Positions 29,893-38,487 of a stretch of DNA of 64,000 bases are shown here, in pieces. The translations under genes and the position numbers were made by a program. Position 1 is the stretch's first letter, and the number at the start of each line of letters is the position of its first letter. The DNA is from Saccharomycopsis fibuligera x Saccharomycopsis cf. fibuligera (taxonomy: Eukaryota; Ascomycota; Saccharomycetes; Ascoideales; Saccharomycopsidaceae): contig CP012812.1 of assembly GCA_001936135.1 (NCBI GenBank), forward strand, positions 930,001 through 994,000, in the 5' to 3' direction. Below the pieces are notes generated by a model, which had not been told where the DNA came from, searched no databases, and saw nothing but the letters and a program-made list of their open reading frames with translations.

Positions 29893-32800
29893 ATGAAGAA
29901 ATTACCAATGCTTTCAGTTCCTTTAAAGGAAACTGAATCAATTGACTGGAGTACGCCATTGAGGCACTACATTGCCAGCGTTTATGGTAACTGGAATGAG
30001 TTTGCTGATGAAACCCAGGAATTCAACAAGTTGAGAAACGAAGTCATAGGCTGCAATCATGATAATGTTGGGCTAAGCTTTTATTACAGATACTATTCTC
30101 AATTGCTGATGCTAGATTTGCGTGTACCTGTTAGGGAGATTGGGGGCGTTAATATCTTGTTCACTTGGTCAGACTCCTTTAGTGATTCCTCTAAAGTGTC
30201 TCAGCACTCTCTTCCCTTTGAGAAAGCTTCGGTGTTATTCAATTTGGCAGCATTATTATCGACTGTAGCCGACTCTCAATATCATAATCATAGTACCGAT
30301 GATGTGGAAGACGACACTCAAAACTTCAAAAATGCCTTGTCTAATTACCAGAATGCAGCGGGAGTCTTCCAATTCGTTTCAGAGAACTTCTTGCACGCAC
30401 CAAGCAACGACATGAACCAAACTACAGTTAAATTTTTGGCTAAATTAATGCTCGCTCAGGCGCAAGAAGTGTTCAGTTTGAATTTAATCATTAATAAACC
30501 TGACAATGCCAATAGTTCCTTGTTGGCCAAATTGTTCCAATCTACAAGTAGTTTTTACAAAGCTGCATACGATCTTTTATCAGCTTTAATTAAGGATGAA
30601 TTGTGGTACAGCTCTTATCAGAACTGGTACAATATTGTGAATGTGAAAAAGCATTATTTTGAAGGCTTAGCTAACTATTATCAGTCACTTGTTTCTTCGA
30701 AATCGAACAAGTACGGTGACGCAATTGCTTACATGAAGAATGCTCTTGATACATTGGGCGAGATTAAACTGATACCGCTAGCTACACATTCTTCGGAGCA
30801 TGATACAAAACAAAACTATGTCGAGTTGCTTAAAAGAGACGCAACCAAAGAGTTGATCGAAAAGCTCCAAAAAGAATTGCAATTGTTGGAAAAGGATAAC
30901 GATTATATCTATCACGACAATGTTCCGCAAAAATTCAACCTTCCGGCTATTAAAGCTATGGATGCAGTAAAGCCAGCGAAATTGGAAGCCCAAATTGATT
31001 CGCCATTCAATAAGTACAGACATGCAAAAGATCTTTTTGAGAAAATTATACCTTTAAAAATTCATGAATTAAACTCAATGTATTCGGAAGAAAAGGCTAA
31101 AAGACTTAGGGCAACAGACGATAATATCAATGTTGCTAATGAAGCGCTAAATTCTTTCTATGAGTATTTGAAACTTCCAAAATCTTTAATTGATTTAAAG
31201 ACATTGTTCAATGAGAATAGCCCAGGTGGTGGATCATCTTCTGATACAGATTTTGAGTATAGAGAGTTTTATAAGCTAAAGATAAAGCCATTAATTGTGG
31301 CATTATCCCTGAAAAAAGACGTTGACTTCAACTCTCTTTTCAATGAAAGAACAAAAGCTCTTGAACTGCTTTCCAAATGTGAGCATTTGTTGAAGGAAGA
31401 CGAGCAAACGTATAATAGAAACAAATTGAAATATGGAGCTTCATGGTCAATTCAAGATCCTTCTGTTGCATCCATGAACTTTACTAGCGAATTGATTAAA
31501 GTTAAACAAAATTTGATAGATGCAGAGAATTCAGATCGACCATTATATGATAAATTTTCCAAGATTGAGAAGTTGTACAAGTTGTTGAAAAATCCGACCA
31601 GCTCCAAGGAGGAAATTAAAGCAGTATTTACCTCAGAGCAACATGGCTCCCAACAGCCATCACTCATTGACTTTGATACAACTAACAAATCTTTGCTAGA
31701 TTTAGATGACGGTTCTATTAATAGTGCCAGAAACTCGATTAATGATTTGGAAAGTCACTGGAATGCTTTAAATCATTTGAAGAAAGAGTCTGGCTTAATT
31801 TTTGCCGATTATAAGGCAAAAATACACGAGGATGATATTTCCAACGTGTTGATTTTTAATAAAGGTCTTACTGAGGAACAAATCAAGAATGTAATTTTTG
31901 CCAAAGAATTAGAGAAATTTGAGCCATACGAGTTAAGAATCTCCAAGATTATTCAAAAACAGGAGGAAATTATGGGTGATATTCAGTCAGCATTTGATGC
32001 ATTGAATGCAAATCCTTCGATTAAAGAAAAAAGGATACAATTTGCTCAAAAACAGCGGAAAAAGTTGAAAATGTACGAGACGGTTAACCATTTTGAAAGA
32101 GACTTCAAGATTATTGAAACAGGAATTAAAAATGGTGTAGAATTTTATGGAAGATTAGCTGCTCATTTGAATCAGTTACAAATTGGTATCAATGCCTTTA
32201 TTGTTACTCGAAACGATGAAAGTGCCCAGCTTTCGCATCAGTTGGAGTTTGGAGATGCTAGAAAGCCGTCAATTGCTAGCAATAATAGTCATCAAGATAG
32301 TATTAACGAAAGATTATCCAAATTAAACTTGAGTTCTTCTTCAATTCCAACCACAACCACAACAAATAATAACATTTACTCCTCTGACATTGCTAATCAA
32401 AACAGATATTCTTCAATTTCCACAACTACATGGAATCAAGCACCATTAATTCCAAAAAAATCAAGTATTTCTGATCCAATAAGCTCTCCAGAGCTGTCTT
32501 ACTACCAACAGCAGCCACAACAACCTCCTGCGTTGCCTCAGTTCCCGACCGGTCAACAACAACAACAGCCAAATCTTCAAAGTTTTTCTAGTCTTTATGG
32601 TTCATATGCTGCAAATAATAACAACACTACAGGTGGAAGTGGAAGCGGAAGCTTTGGTAATGCTGGTCAGTTTAATCCCGGTGCTGGTACTGCTGGAGGA
32701 CCCCCGGCCTTACCACCAAAAAGACAAGCTGATGCCCCACAAGCTCAATATGGGGTGTATCCGCAACAACCACAATATCCTGGCTACTTGCAACAGCAAC

Positions 32801-32964
32801 AGTCTCAACAACCGCAACAACAGCCTCTACAGCAGCAGCAGCAACTACAACAACAGCCAAGCATGGGTGCGATGCAAGAACCTCAACAGACTGGAATTCC
32901 TTTCTATAATACACCATCTAATTATAGTGCCAACATGTATTCTATGTTTGATGACAAAAAATAA
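29893..32964 (+). CDS. BRO1: ESCRT-associated protein Bro1
   Basis: 1023 aa. The Bro1 domain covers about residues 1-385 (LSFYYRYYSQLLMLDLRVPV, FEKASVLFNLAALLSTVA, YEKAKD-type helices). A long helical V domain follows to about 790, then a Gln/Pro/Asn-rich tail. The tail holds PALPPKRQ and YPQQPQYPGYL, matching proline-rich and YPxL-like motifs used to bind Doa4 and Snf7 partners. Bro1 recruits the deubiquitinase Doa4 to ESCRT-III on endosomes. Rim20 is the close alternative, but the long Pro/Gln tail with PPALPPK favours Bro1. It converges with RIB2. Confidence 0.88.
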   Translation: MKKLPMLSVPLKETESIDWSTPLRHYIASVYGNWNEFADETQEFNKLRNEVIGCNHDNVGLSFYYRYYSQLLMLDLRVPVREIGGVNILFTWSDSFSDSSKVSQHSLPFEKASVLFNLAALLSTVADSQYHNHSTDDVEDDTQNFKNALSNYQNAAGVFQFVSENFLHAPSNDMNQTTVKFLAKLMLAQAQEVFSLNLIINKPDNANSSLLAKLFQSTSSFYKAAYDLLSALIKDELWYSSYQNWYNIVNVKKHYFEGLANYYQSLVSSKSNKYGDAIAYMKNALDTLGEIKLIPLATHSSEHDTKQNYVELLKRDATKELIEKLQKELQLLEKDNDYIYHDNVPQKFNLPAIKAMDAVKPAKLEAQIDSPFNKYRHAKDLFEKIIPLKIHELNSMYSEEKAKRLRATDDNINVANEALNSFYEYLKLPKSLIDLKTLFNENSPGGGSSSDTDFEYREFYKLKIKPLIVALSLKKDVDFNSLFNERTKALELLSKCEHLLKEDEQTYNRNKLKYGASWSIQDPSVASMNFTSELIKVKQNLIDAENSDRPLYDKFSKIEKLYKLLKNPTSSKEEIKAVFTSEQHGSQQPSLIDFDTTNKSLLDLDDGSINSARNSINDLESHWNALNHLKKESGLIFADYKAKIHEDDISNVLIFNKGLTEEQIKNVIFAKELEKFEPYELRISKIIQKQEEIMGDIQSAFDALNANPSIKEKRIQFAQKQRKKLKMYETVNHFERDFKIIETGIKNGVEFYGRLAAHLNQLQIGINAFIVTRNDESAQLSHQLEFGDARKPSIASNNSHQDSINERLSKLNLSSSSIPTTTTTNNNIYSSDIANQNRYSSISTTTWNQAPLIPKKSSISDPISSPELSYYQQQPQQPPALPQFPTGQQQQQPNLQSFSSLYGSYAANNNNTTGGSGSGSFGNAGQFNPGAGTAGGPPALPPKRQADAPQAQYGVYPQQPQYPGYLQQQQSQQPQQQPLQQQQQLQQQPSMGAMQEPQQTGIPFYNTPSNYSANMYSMFDDKK

Positions 32965-33406
32965 ACTTGGTGAGTCAATATTGTGATGAAAACTGATATC
33001 TCTGGTGTTTTGGTATGTTTGATATTTCTCTTGGGTGTTAGTTGGATTATAAGATATCCGTATATTGTATTTTTTTTTTTTCTTAAGGGAATATCTTTCC
33101 AATATATAAATAAATCATTTTTGAAAAGTTTAAAAATCTTTAAATTTCTGAAATCAAAGGTTAGTTGTGTGCAAACTGGAAGCTGTGTAATTTAAATGTA
33201 CATAGTGTGTAGTGACTAGTAGATAGTATGTAAATTTTAGCGTTTTTAAGTGATGCTAAACTTTGATGTATGCTATTATTGTCTAAAAACTAAAATACAA
33301 AAGCCAAATGTTTCATGATAATAATTGTAAACCTTGCACGGTATGCTATCTATAGTGAGAGATAGTTTAACTAAGCGTACAAATAGCACCACGCCTATCA
33401 CACCAC
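32965..33406. other. Convergent intergenic region BRO1/RIB2
   Basis: 442 bases of AT-rich 3' flanks. No RNA gene or repeat of note. Confidence 0.6.
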
Positions 33407-35851
33407 TCACTTGTTTTCATGCCCCTTGAATGCAATCTCCAAAATTTCCTTCTCATACCCCGGGACATGAATATACTCTACTCCACTACTAGTCAATTTT
33501 GCTTGACCTACATTATTTTGAACAAATGTCTTTGGTTCCATCACCCCAACAAAACAACTAAGGATTTGGCCCTCTGTGGCAACTATGCGGTCAGCACATG
33601 GCAAGTTTCCGCTTAATCGGAAACTGCATGGTTCCATGGTGGTATAAATTACTGTTCCCTTTGGTAAGGATAATGATGTGGGCGTATCGCTGCCACTGTT
33701 ATTGGTATTGGCTGAGATAGACTTATAATATTTTGTCAACGCGTTTTGTTCCGCGTGAGTGTTGCCTTCAATTTCTCTTGAGTATCCAGTAGCCAACACC
33801 TTGTCATTATTCGAATCAACAAGCACTGCCCCAACCGAAAACGCAGTCGTTGTAGGGCCACATTTTGCTGCTTCCTTGATAGCTAGTTTCATGTAGTGCG
33901 TGTGCTGCGGAGCTAGAGCCCAACTTGGTAATGGGGTTTTGAATGACCAACGCTGAAAGTTGTCATCAATGGTGGTGTATTCAGTGGCAACCTTGCCGAT
34001 TTGCATATCAGCAGCAGTGATGGGGGCATTTTTGGTGGATTTTTTTTGGATTTTCTTGGTAGTTTTGGTGGTTTTTGATTGGTTTGATTCTTTGTTATCA
34101 ATTTTGCCGTCTTCTTTTTCGTCTTCTTTGATATTATGAGCAACATGTTTGTGACCATCGTCATTATCGTTGGTTTCGCTCCCATTTTCACCTTCCACCT
34201 GGCTTCTTTCTGCCTTATTCTCCCGTTCCTTTTCAATATCATTCACAATTTTCTGTTCTGCATCCTTTTCATTTGATTTCATATCTCTATATTTCTCCAT
34301 TTCTTCATCATAATTCTTTGTCTGATACTTATAAGCATGTAACCAAATTTCCAAATCATTAGGGTTTGAATCAGTATACAATTCTGTCCGGCAGACGTCA
34401 CATTGCTGACCCAAAAACACTTCCCCTTTAATTTCTTGTTCTTGTTCTTCTTCCTCCTCTTCCTCCTCATAGCCTTCCTTTTTACTTTCTTTACTTTTCA
34501 GTTCCTTTTCTCTTTTTTGCTCAAGCTTATGCTTTCCCATTTGATAAAACCAACTAGAAGAAGGCTCTTGCTTACCAACCCTATTTAATTTTTCCATAAT
34601 ATCTTTATAATCAGCTTTATTTCCTGCTCCTAAATCTGCGCCCCAGACATCGATATTTGAGTAAATCGGATCATTAGCAATTGGATGGCCCAAGTACTGC
34701 AAATGCACTCTAATTTGATGTGTACGGCCAGTTAATGGTTGACATTTGACTATAGAAGTATCAGTAACAGCATCATAACTGATTTTGGTGAAAACCGTAG
34801 TAGCTTCCTTGCCCTGCGGATTATCGGAATCAGCAATTTTATTCAATCCAAGTTGTGGAGAAATAGTTTCGAGTGGTTTATCCACTGTAATGCTATGACG
34901 ATGGATTTTGCCATTGCGACTCAATGCACTTTTTTCGTTTGATAAGTTTTCGCTTGACTCTAAATCGCCCCTTAATGGAAAGTTCCCTTTCACTTTGGCA
35001 ATATAAAATTTTTCCACATTACGCTTGGTTAATTGTTCAAACATGATTTGAGAACCAACTGGGGTCTTCGCTAAAAACATTAAGCCTGATGTGAGTCTAT
35101 CCAATCTATTACAAGGGTGCGCTACAAGCCCATCATGCTGGTATTTAAGCAAATTTACCACAGTGTTGTATTTATATCTACCAGTTGGATGCACCGGCAT
35201 GCCGCTAGGTTTATTAACCACGACAATGTGCTGATTCATGAAGATTATTTGTGGATCTTGAGCGCTGACTGGTGGTTCATGTTTATGAGTACGATGACAA
35301 ATCAAGTCGCCGTCATGTAACGTTGTATCTATAGTGGCGAGAATGGTTTCTTTCGGTTTATTTTTGAAATTTGTGGTGATGGAAACCTGACCATTTTCTA
35401 TCGCCCACTTGTAATATGATGCAGGTTTGTCACGGAACTCCGTGGTGAAAACTTCCAAGATGTTGCGTTCTTGCCATCTTTGCTTGCAGTATGTTTTGTA
35501 AATGAAATAGTATGGGTCCACTTTACGAAGTTTACCATCTATGCGATAAGTTATGTTGTCGAAGTCATTGGCAGAGGATCGTGGCTTCACTTTGAAACCA
35601 TTAGCGTCAGTCATGGGTTTGATTTTTGGTTTTTTGGAGCAATGGAAAGTTTGGGCCAGACGCGGTGAGACCTGACGACCTGGCGATGCTTGAGGCAGAG
35701 GCAGTGGGGTTAATTGTTTCTTACTCATTTGTAGTAGCAATGGTGATGAGTTAAAAGAGAACAGTCTCTTGTGGATGAGCATTGGTGGGAAGTGGAAAGG
35801 ATTAAGTGTTTGCTGACTTCTGCCAATTCTAAATGAATTTTTTCTTTTCAT
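33407..35851 (-). CDS. RIB2: Bifunctional DRAP deaminase / tRNA pseudouridine-32 synthase
   Basis: 814 aa from the ATG at 35851; the frame extends further only to a TTG. The middle third is an RluA-type pseudouridine synthase with catalytic D251 in NRLDRLTSGLMFLAK and GRTHQIRVHLQYLGHPI. The C-terminus is a cytidine-deaminase-like domain with H699/E701 in NTHAEQNAL and the zinc cysteines in EPCSFRLSGNLPC near 744. The deaminase acts in riboflavin synthesis; the synthase makes pseudouridine 32 in tRNA. A long acidic Lys/Glu/Asp linker (about 445-625) separates them and makes the protein well over 200 residues longer than the S. cerevisiae one. Internal ATGs at 35782 and 35728 lie after a basic, acid-poor N-terminus. 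Confidence 0.95.
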   Translation of the reverse strand: MKRKNSFRIGRSQQTLNPFHFPPMLIHKRLFSFNSSPLLLQMSKKQLTPLPLPQASPGRQVSPRLAQTFHCSKKPKIKPMTDANGFKVKPRSSANDFDNITYRIDGKLRKVDPYYFIYKTYCKQRWQERNILEVFTTEFRDKPASYYKWAIENGQVSITTNFKNKPKETILATIDTTLHDGDLICHRTHKHEPPVSAQDPQIIFMNQHIVVVNKPSGMPVHPTGRYKYNTVVNLLKYQHDGLVAHPCNRLDRLTSGLMFLAKTPVGSQIMFEQLTKRNVEKFYIAKVKGNFPLRGDLESSENLSNEKSALSRNGKIHRHSITVDKPLETISPQLGLNKIADSDNPQGKEATTVFTKISYDAVTDTSIVKCQPLTGRTHQIRVHLQYLGHPIANDPIYSNIDVWGADLGAGNKADYKDIMEKLNRVGKQEPSSSWFYQMGKHKLEQKREKELKSKESKKEGYEEEEEEEEQEQEIKGEVFLGQQCDVCRTELYTDSNPNDLEIWLHAYKYQTKNYDEEMEKYRDMKSNEKDAEQKIVNDIEKERENKAERSQVEGENGSETNDNDDGHKHVAHNIKEDEKEDGKIDNKESNQSKTTKTTKKIQKKSTKNAPITAADMQIGKVATEYTTIDDNFQRWSFKTPLPSWALAPQHTHYMKLAIKEAAKCGPTTTAFSVGAVLVDSNNDKVLATGYSREIEGNTHAEQNALTKYYKSISANTNNSGSDTPTSLSLPKGTVIYTTMEPCSFRLSGNLPCADRIVATEGQILSCFVGVMEPKTFVQNNVGQAKLTSSGVEYIHVPGYEKEILEIAFKGHENK

Positions 35852-36561
35852 GATGGACTCGAGAAGGCCATTGCATCCGTGCCCGCGGTACCTGGACGGC
35901 AAAGGCTGCAAAGGGTGGATAGACTACAGGAGCACATCTGTTTTAGAATAGAGAAAGAAGTAGATGTCTATTGATATTGAAAATTCTGCAAAAAGGAATC
36001 TGTTGCATTTAATTGTGGTAGTTGTAAGTCTGCAGGCGAGCTCGCAACACCATCATTTATATACTGGGGAGAGAATGTAATCTTTTCATGTATTAGTCCT
36101 CATTTGTTTTGAAAACACGTTTTTAGGAACAAATGGACGCTAAAACATTCAGCTCTACCCCTCCGAACATAAAGCCTTTGGTGTTAAACTAATAAAGCTA
36201 CAGATCAGTTAAAATTAATTATTATATCGGTGTCGCCGTTGTAATCGCTGTTGTGGAAATGAGATATTGATTGGATGTTATGATTCATCCATATTACAAC
36301 GTATTAGTACATAATATTACATTTTTCAATACCCGGCAATGTGTCACTCTTGTAATGCCGGGTTTCCTTAGTAACTTTTGGATTTCTGTAAAAACAAAAA
36401 TAAAAAAAAAATAAAAAAAATTGCAAAGAGAGACACAATAAGGAATCAGACTGAAAGGGAATAGCATCGAGTACCACATCTTGACAGCCTTGGTTTAAGT
36501 TCAAACACGCAGACACACACGCACTACCCAGACTCTTTCAAAACCCTTTCATGCAACAACC
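35852..36561. other. Divergent promoter region RIB2/LGE1
   Basis: 710 bases between divergent genes. An A-rich tract lies at about 36391-36420, and a four-codon uORF sits at the right end (36551-36565). No other motif recognised. Confidence 0.55.
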
Positions 36562-36565
36562 ATGA
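36551..36565 (+). promoter_or_regulatory. LGE1: Four-codon uORF overlapping the LGE1 start
   Basis: An ATG at 36551 encodes Met-Gln-Gln-Pro and ends in TGA at 36563-36565. That stop overlaps the main ATG (36562-36564) in an ATGA arrangement. If the transcript starts upstream of 36551, initiation at LGE1 would depend on leaky scanning or reinitiation. Confidence 0.6.
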
Positions 36566-37617
36566 CAGATAGTAATCATTACGGCTATGGCTCCTACCGC
36601 GGCGGTGGTGGCGGTTACCGCGGACGCAATTCCTATAGAGGCAGCGCCAGAGGCGGTTCATACTATGCTGGCAGCGGTGGCAGCAGCGGTAGATCCACTT
36701 ACTATCCTAATGGCGAAGACTACTACAAACCTTCGAGCAAAGGTAGCCCTGCTTATGAAGGCGGTGCTGGTGGTGGCAGAAGTTTGCCTGGATCTGCTGG
36801 CGGTAACAGCGCGCATAGTAGTAGCGCAGGTTACGATGATTCCACTGGCAGTCATTATTCAGGTAGCAACGGCGGTAATCCGTATTATAAAGGCGGTTAT
36901 GAATCATCATATCATCATAGCGGTGGCGGAAGCACATATCGAGGCAATGGATATTACAGTGGAAGCGGGTATGGCGGGGGTAGCAGCAGAGGCGGTATAC
37001 ATAAACCGTACAGTGGTGGCAGGGACAGCTATGTATCAAGTAAAAGTTTCTATGACGGATCTTCAAAAGGCAGCAACAGAAAGGCTTTTGAGTCTTCAAA
37101 TCACGACGAATATGATAGGGGATCAGTATCAGCATCATCATCTACAATGGGAGGGGGTACACCAGCATCGTTACCACAACCAATAAGGAGTCCCAGACCA
37201 GCATCATTACCATCGATAAAAGACATCAACGGCTTTTCGAAAAGTGAAAGCAATATCAATACTGCCAATAATAGCAATAGTAATAATAATAACAACAACT
37301 TGGATAGTGCAAGAATTTGGGCTAAGCTACTAAAGTTGGGACCTCAAGCAAGTAGTAACCTGCTGGAAAATGTGTTGGGGGACATTTCATTCAAGTACAA
37401 GGAAAAGGCATTTGTGGAGAAATTCAAAAATGATTTGAGCGAGTTGGACGAAATCAACAAAAAATTGAATGCCGCATATTTAGCCAAAGTTAGCGGCGAA
37501 TTGATATATGAGAATTTGAACAGAATTGAAAGAAATCATAAACTTATTGCTCAGGTTAATAATGAAACTTTGGAAAAAATTGTCAATAATGAAGGCGAGT
37601 TTGGTGAGTATGACTGA
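36562..37617 (+). CDS. LGE1: Lge1-like protein: Tyr/Gly/Arg-rich region plus C-terminal helix
   Basis: 351 aa. Residues 1-175 are low complexity, made of Gly, Tyr, Ser and Arg (YGSYRGGGGGYRGRNSYRG), a composition that favours phase separation. After a Ser/Asn spacer, residues 250-351 form a helical segment (IWAKLLKLGPQASSNLLENV, ELDEINKKLNAAYLAKVSG). This sticky N-terminus plus C-terminal coiled coil is the layout of Lge1, the Bre1 partner needed for histone H2B ubiquitination. I rely on architecture rather than a clear sequence signature, so the name is probable only. Start choice is complicated by the overlapping uORF. Confidence 0.6.
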   Translation: MTDSNHYGYGSYRGGGGGYRGRNSYRGSARGGSYYAGSGGSSGRSTYYPNGEDYYKPSSKGSPAYEGGAGGGRSLPGSAGGNSAHSSSAGYDDSTGSHYSGSNGGNPYYKGGYESSYHHSGGGSTYRGNGYYSGSGYGGGSSRGGIHKPYSGGRDSYVSSKSFYDGSSKGSNRKAFESSNHDEYDRGSVSASSSTMGGGTPASLPQPIRSPRPASLPSIKDINGFSKSESNINTANNSNSNNNNNNLDSARIWAKLLKLGPQASSNLLENVLGDISFKYKEKAFVEKFKNDLSELDEINKKLNAAYLAKVSGELIYENLNRIERNHKLIAQVNNETLEKIVNNEGEFGEYD

Positions 37618-38487
37618 ATTTTTGGTTATGTGGTTGAACCAAATCCAAATTCTAAAAAAATAATAAAAAAACAAAAAAAAAAAAAAAAAATAAAACTCAG
37701 CGCTTTCGAACACTATGCAAAGAAATAGTGTATTTTGTATGAAATTCTCTAATATGAGTTTGTACTATAATGGTTCACCGTGTTTTTATTTTTTGGTGGT
37801 ATATTTGTTGATTTTGTTTGTCTTTGTTTTGCTTTTTAATTCAGTTGTTATCTCTGTTTTGATTTTTATATATAATTGTTTGCAATAGAGTTTTTTTTCG
37901 GGTGGGATTAATGTATGATTGAATGACATGATTGGGTTTGTATTTAGTATTTGCTACAACTAACTCGATGTGCTAGTTGATTTGAGCCTATCTTGAATCA
38001 TGTTGGTTTTGGCAAACTAATTAAAAAGAAAGAGTCTATTACACTAATATGGATCTATAGGCCGAGTTTTTAGCTCTCTTATACAAGCAATCAGTTGAGT
38101 TAGTTTTCTATACTCTTTATCTTTTCAAATAACTTCCTCTCTGCACTTTCAACATGACCACTGGAGACAAAGACTGATTACGCAGCATTGAATAGTTGAG
38201 TAATTGATGTGTTTCCGATGTTGATAAATGTTGAGCAGTTACAGATTGAATACGTGTATGATTCAAACATTCGCATGCCGCATCATGCATATTTAACTAT
38301 GAAAAGCGAAAAAGCAGAAAAAAGTAGAAAATTTTTTATGCTAACACAGGATAACATAATAAGAACATTGGCAAGGTATATCTAACTGGGACCCCGGATT
38401 CTCGATCATTTGACTGCTATACACTCAACAGTATAGACACACTTGCATTGCTTCTTTTTGCTGTTCTTTCATAGAAACTTGCACACA
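37618..38487. other. Intergenic region LGE1-TIM54
   Basis: 870 bases, AT-rich, with an A-run at about 37672-37691 after LGE1. The TIM54 reading frame is open back to a TTG at 38443 but has no ATG before 38488. No RNA gene recognised. Confidence 0.5.

Noticed and set aside
35852-35911. Twenty extra codons upstream of the RIB2 ATG
   Set aside because: The frame is open only to a TTG; the ATG at 35851 is the first normal start.
38443-38487. Upstream extension of TIM54 with a hydrophobic start
   Set aside because: Begins at TTG and has no ATG before 38488; it is probably 5' UTR.
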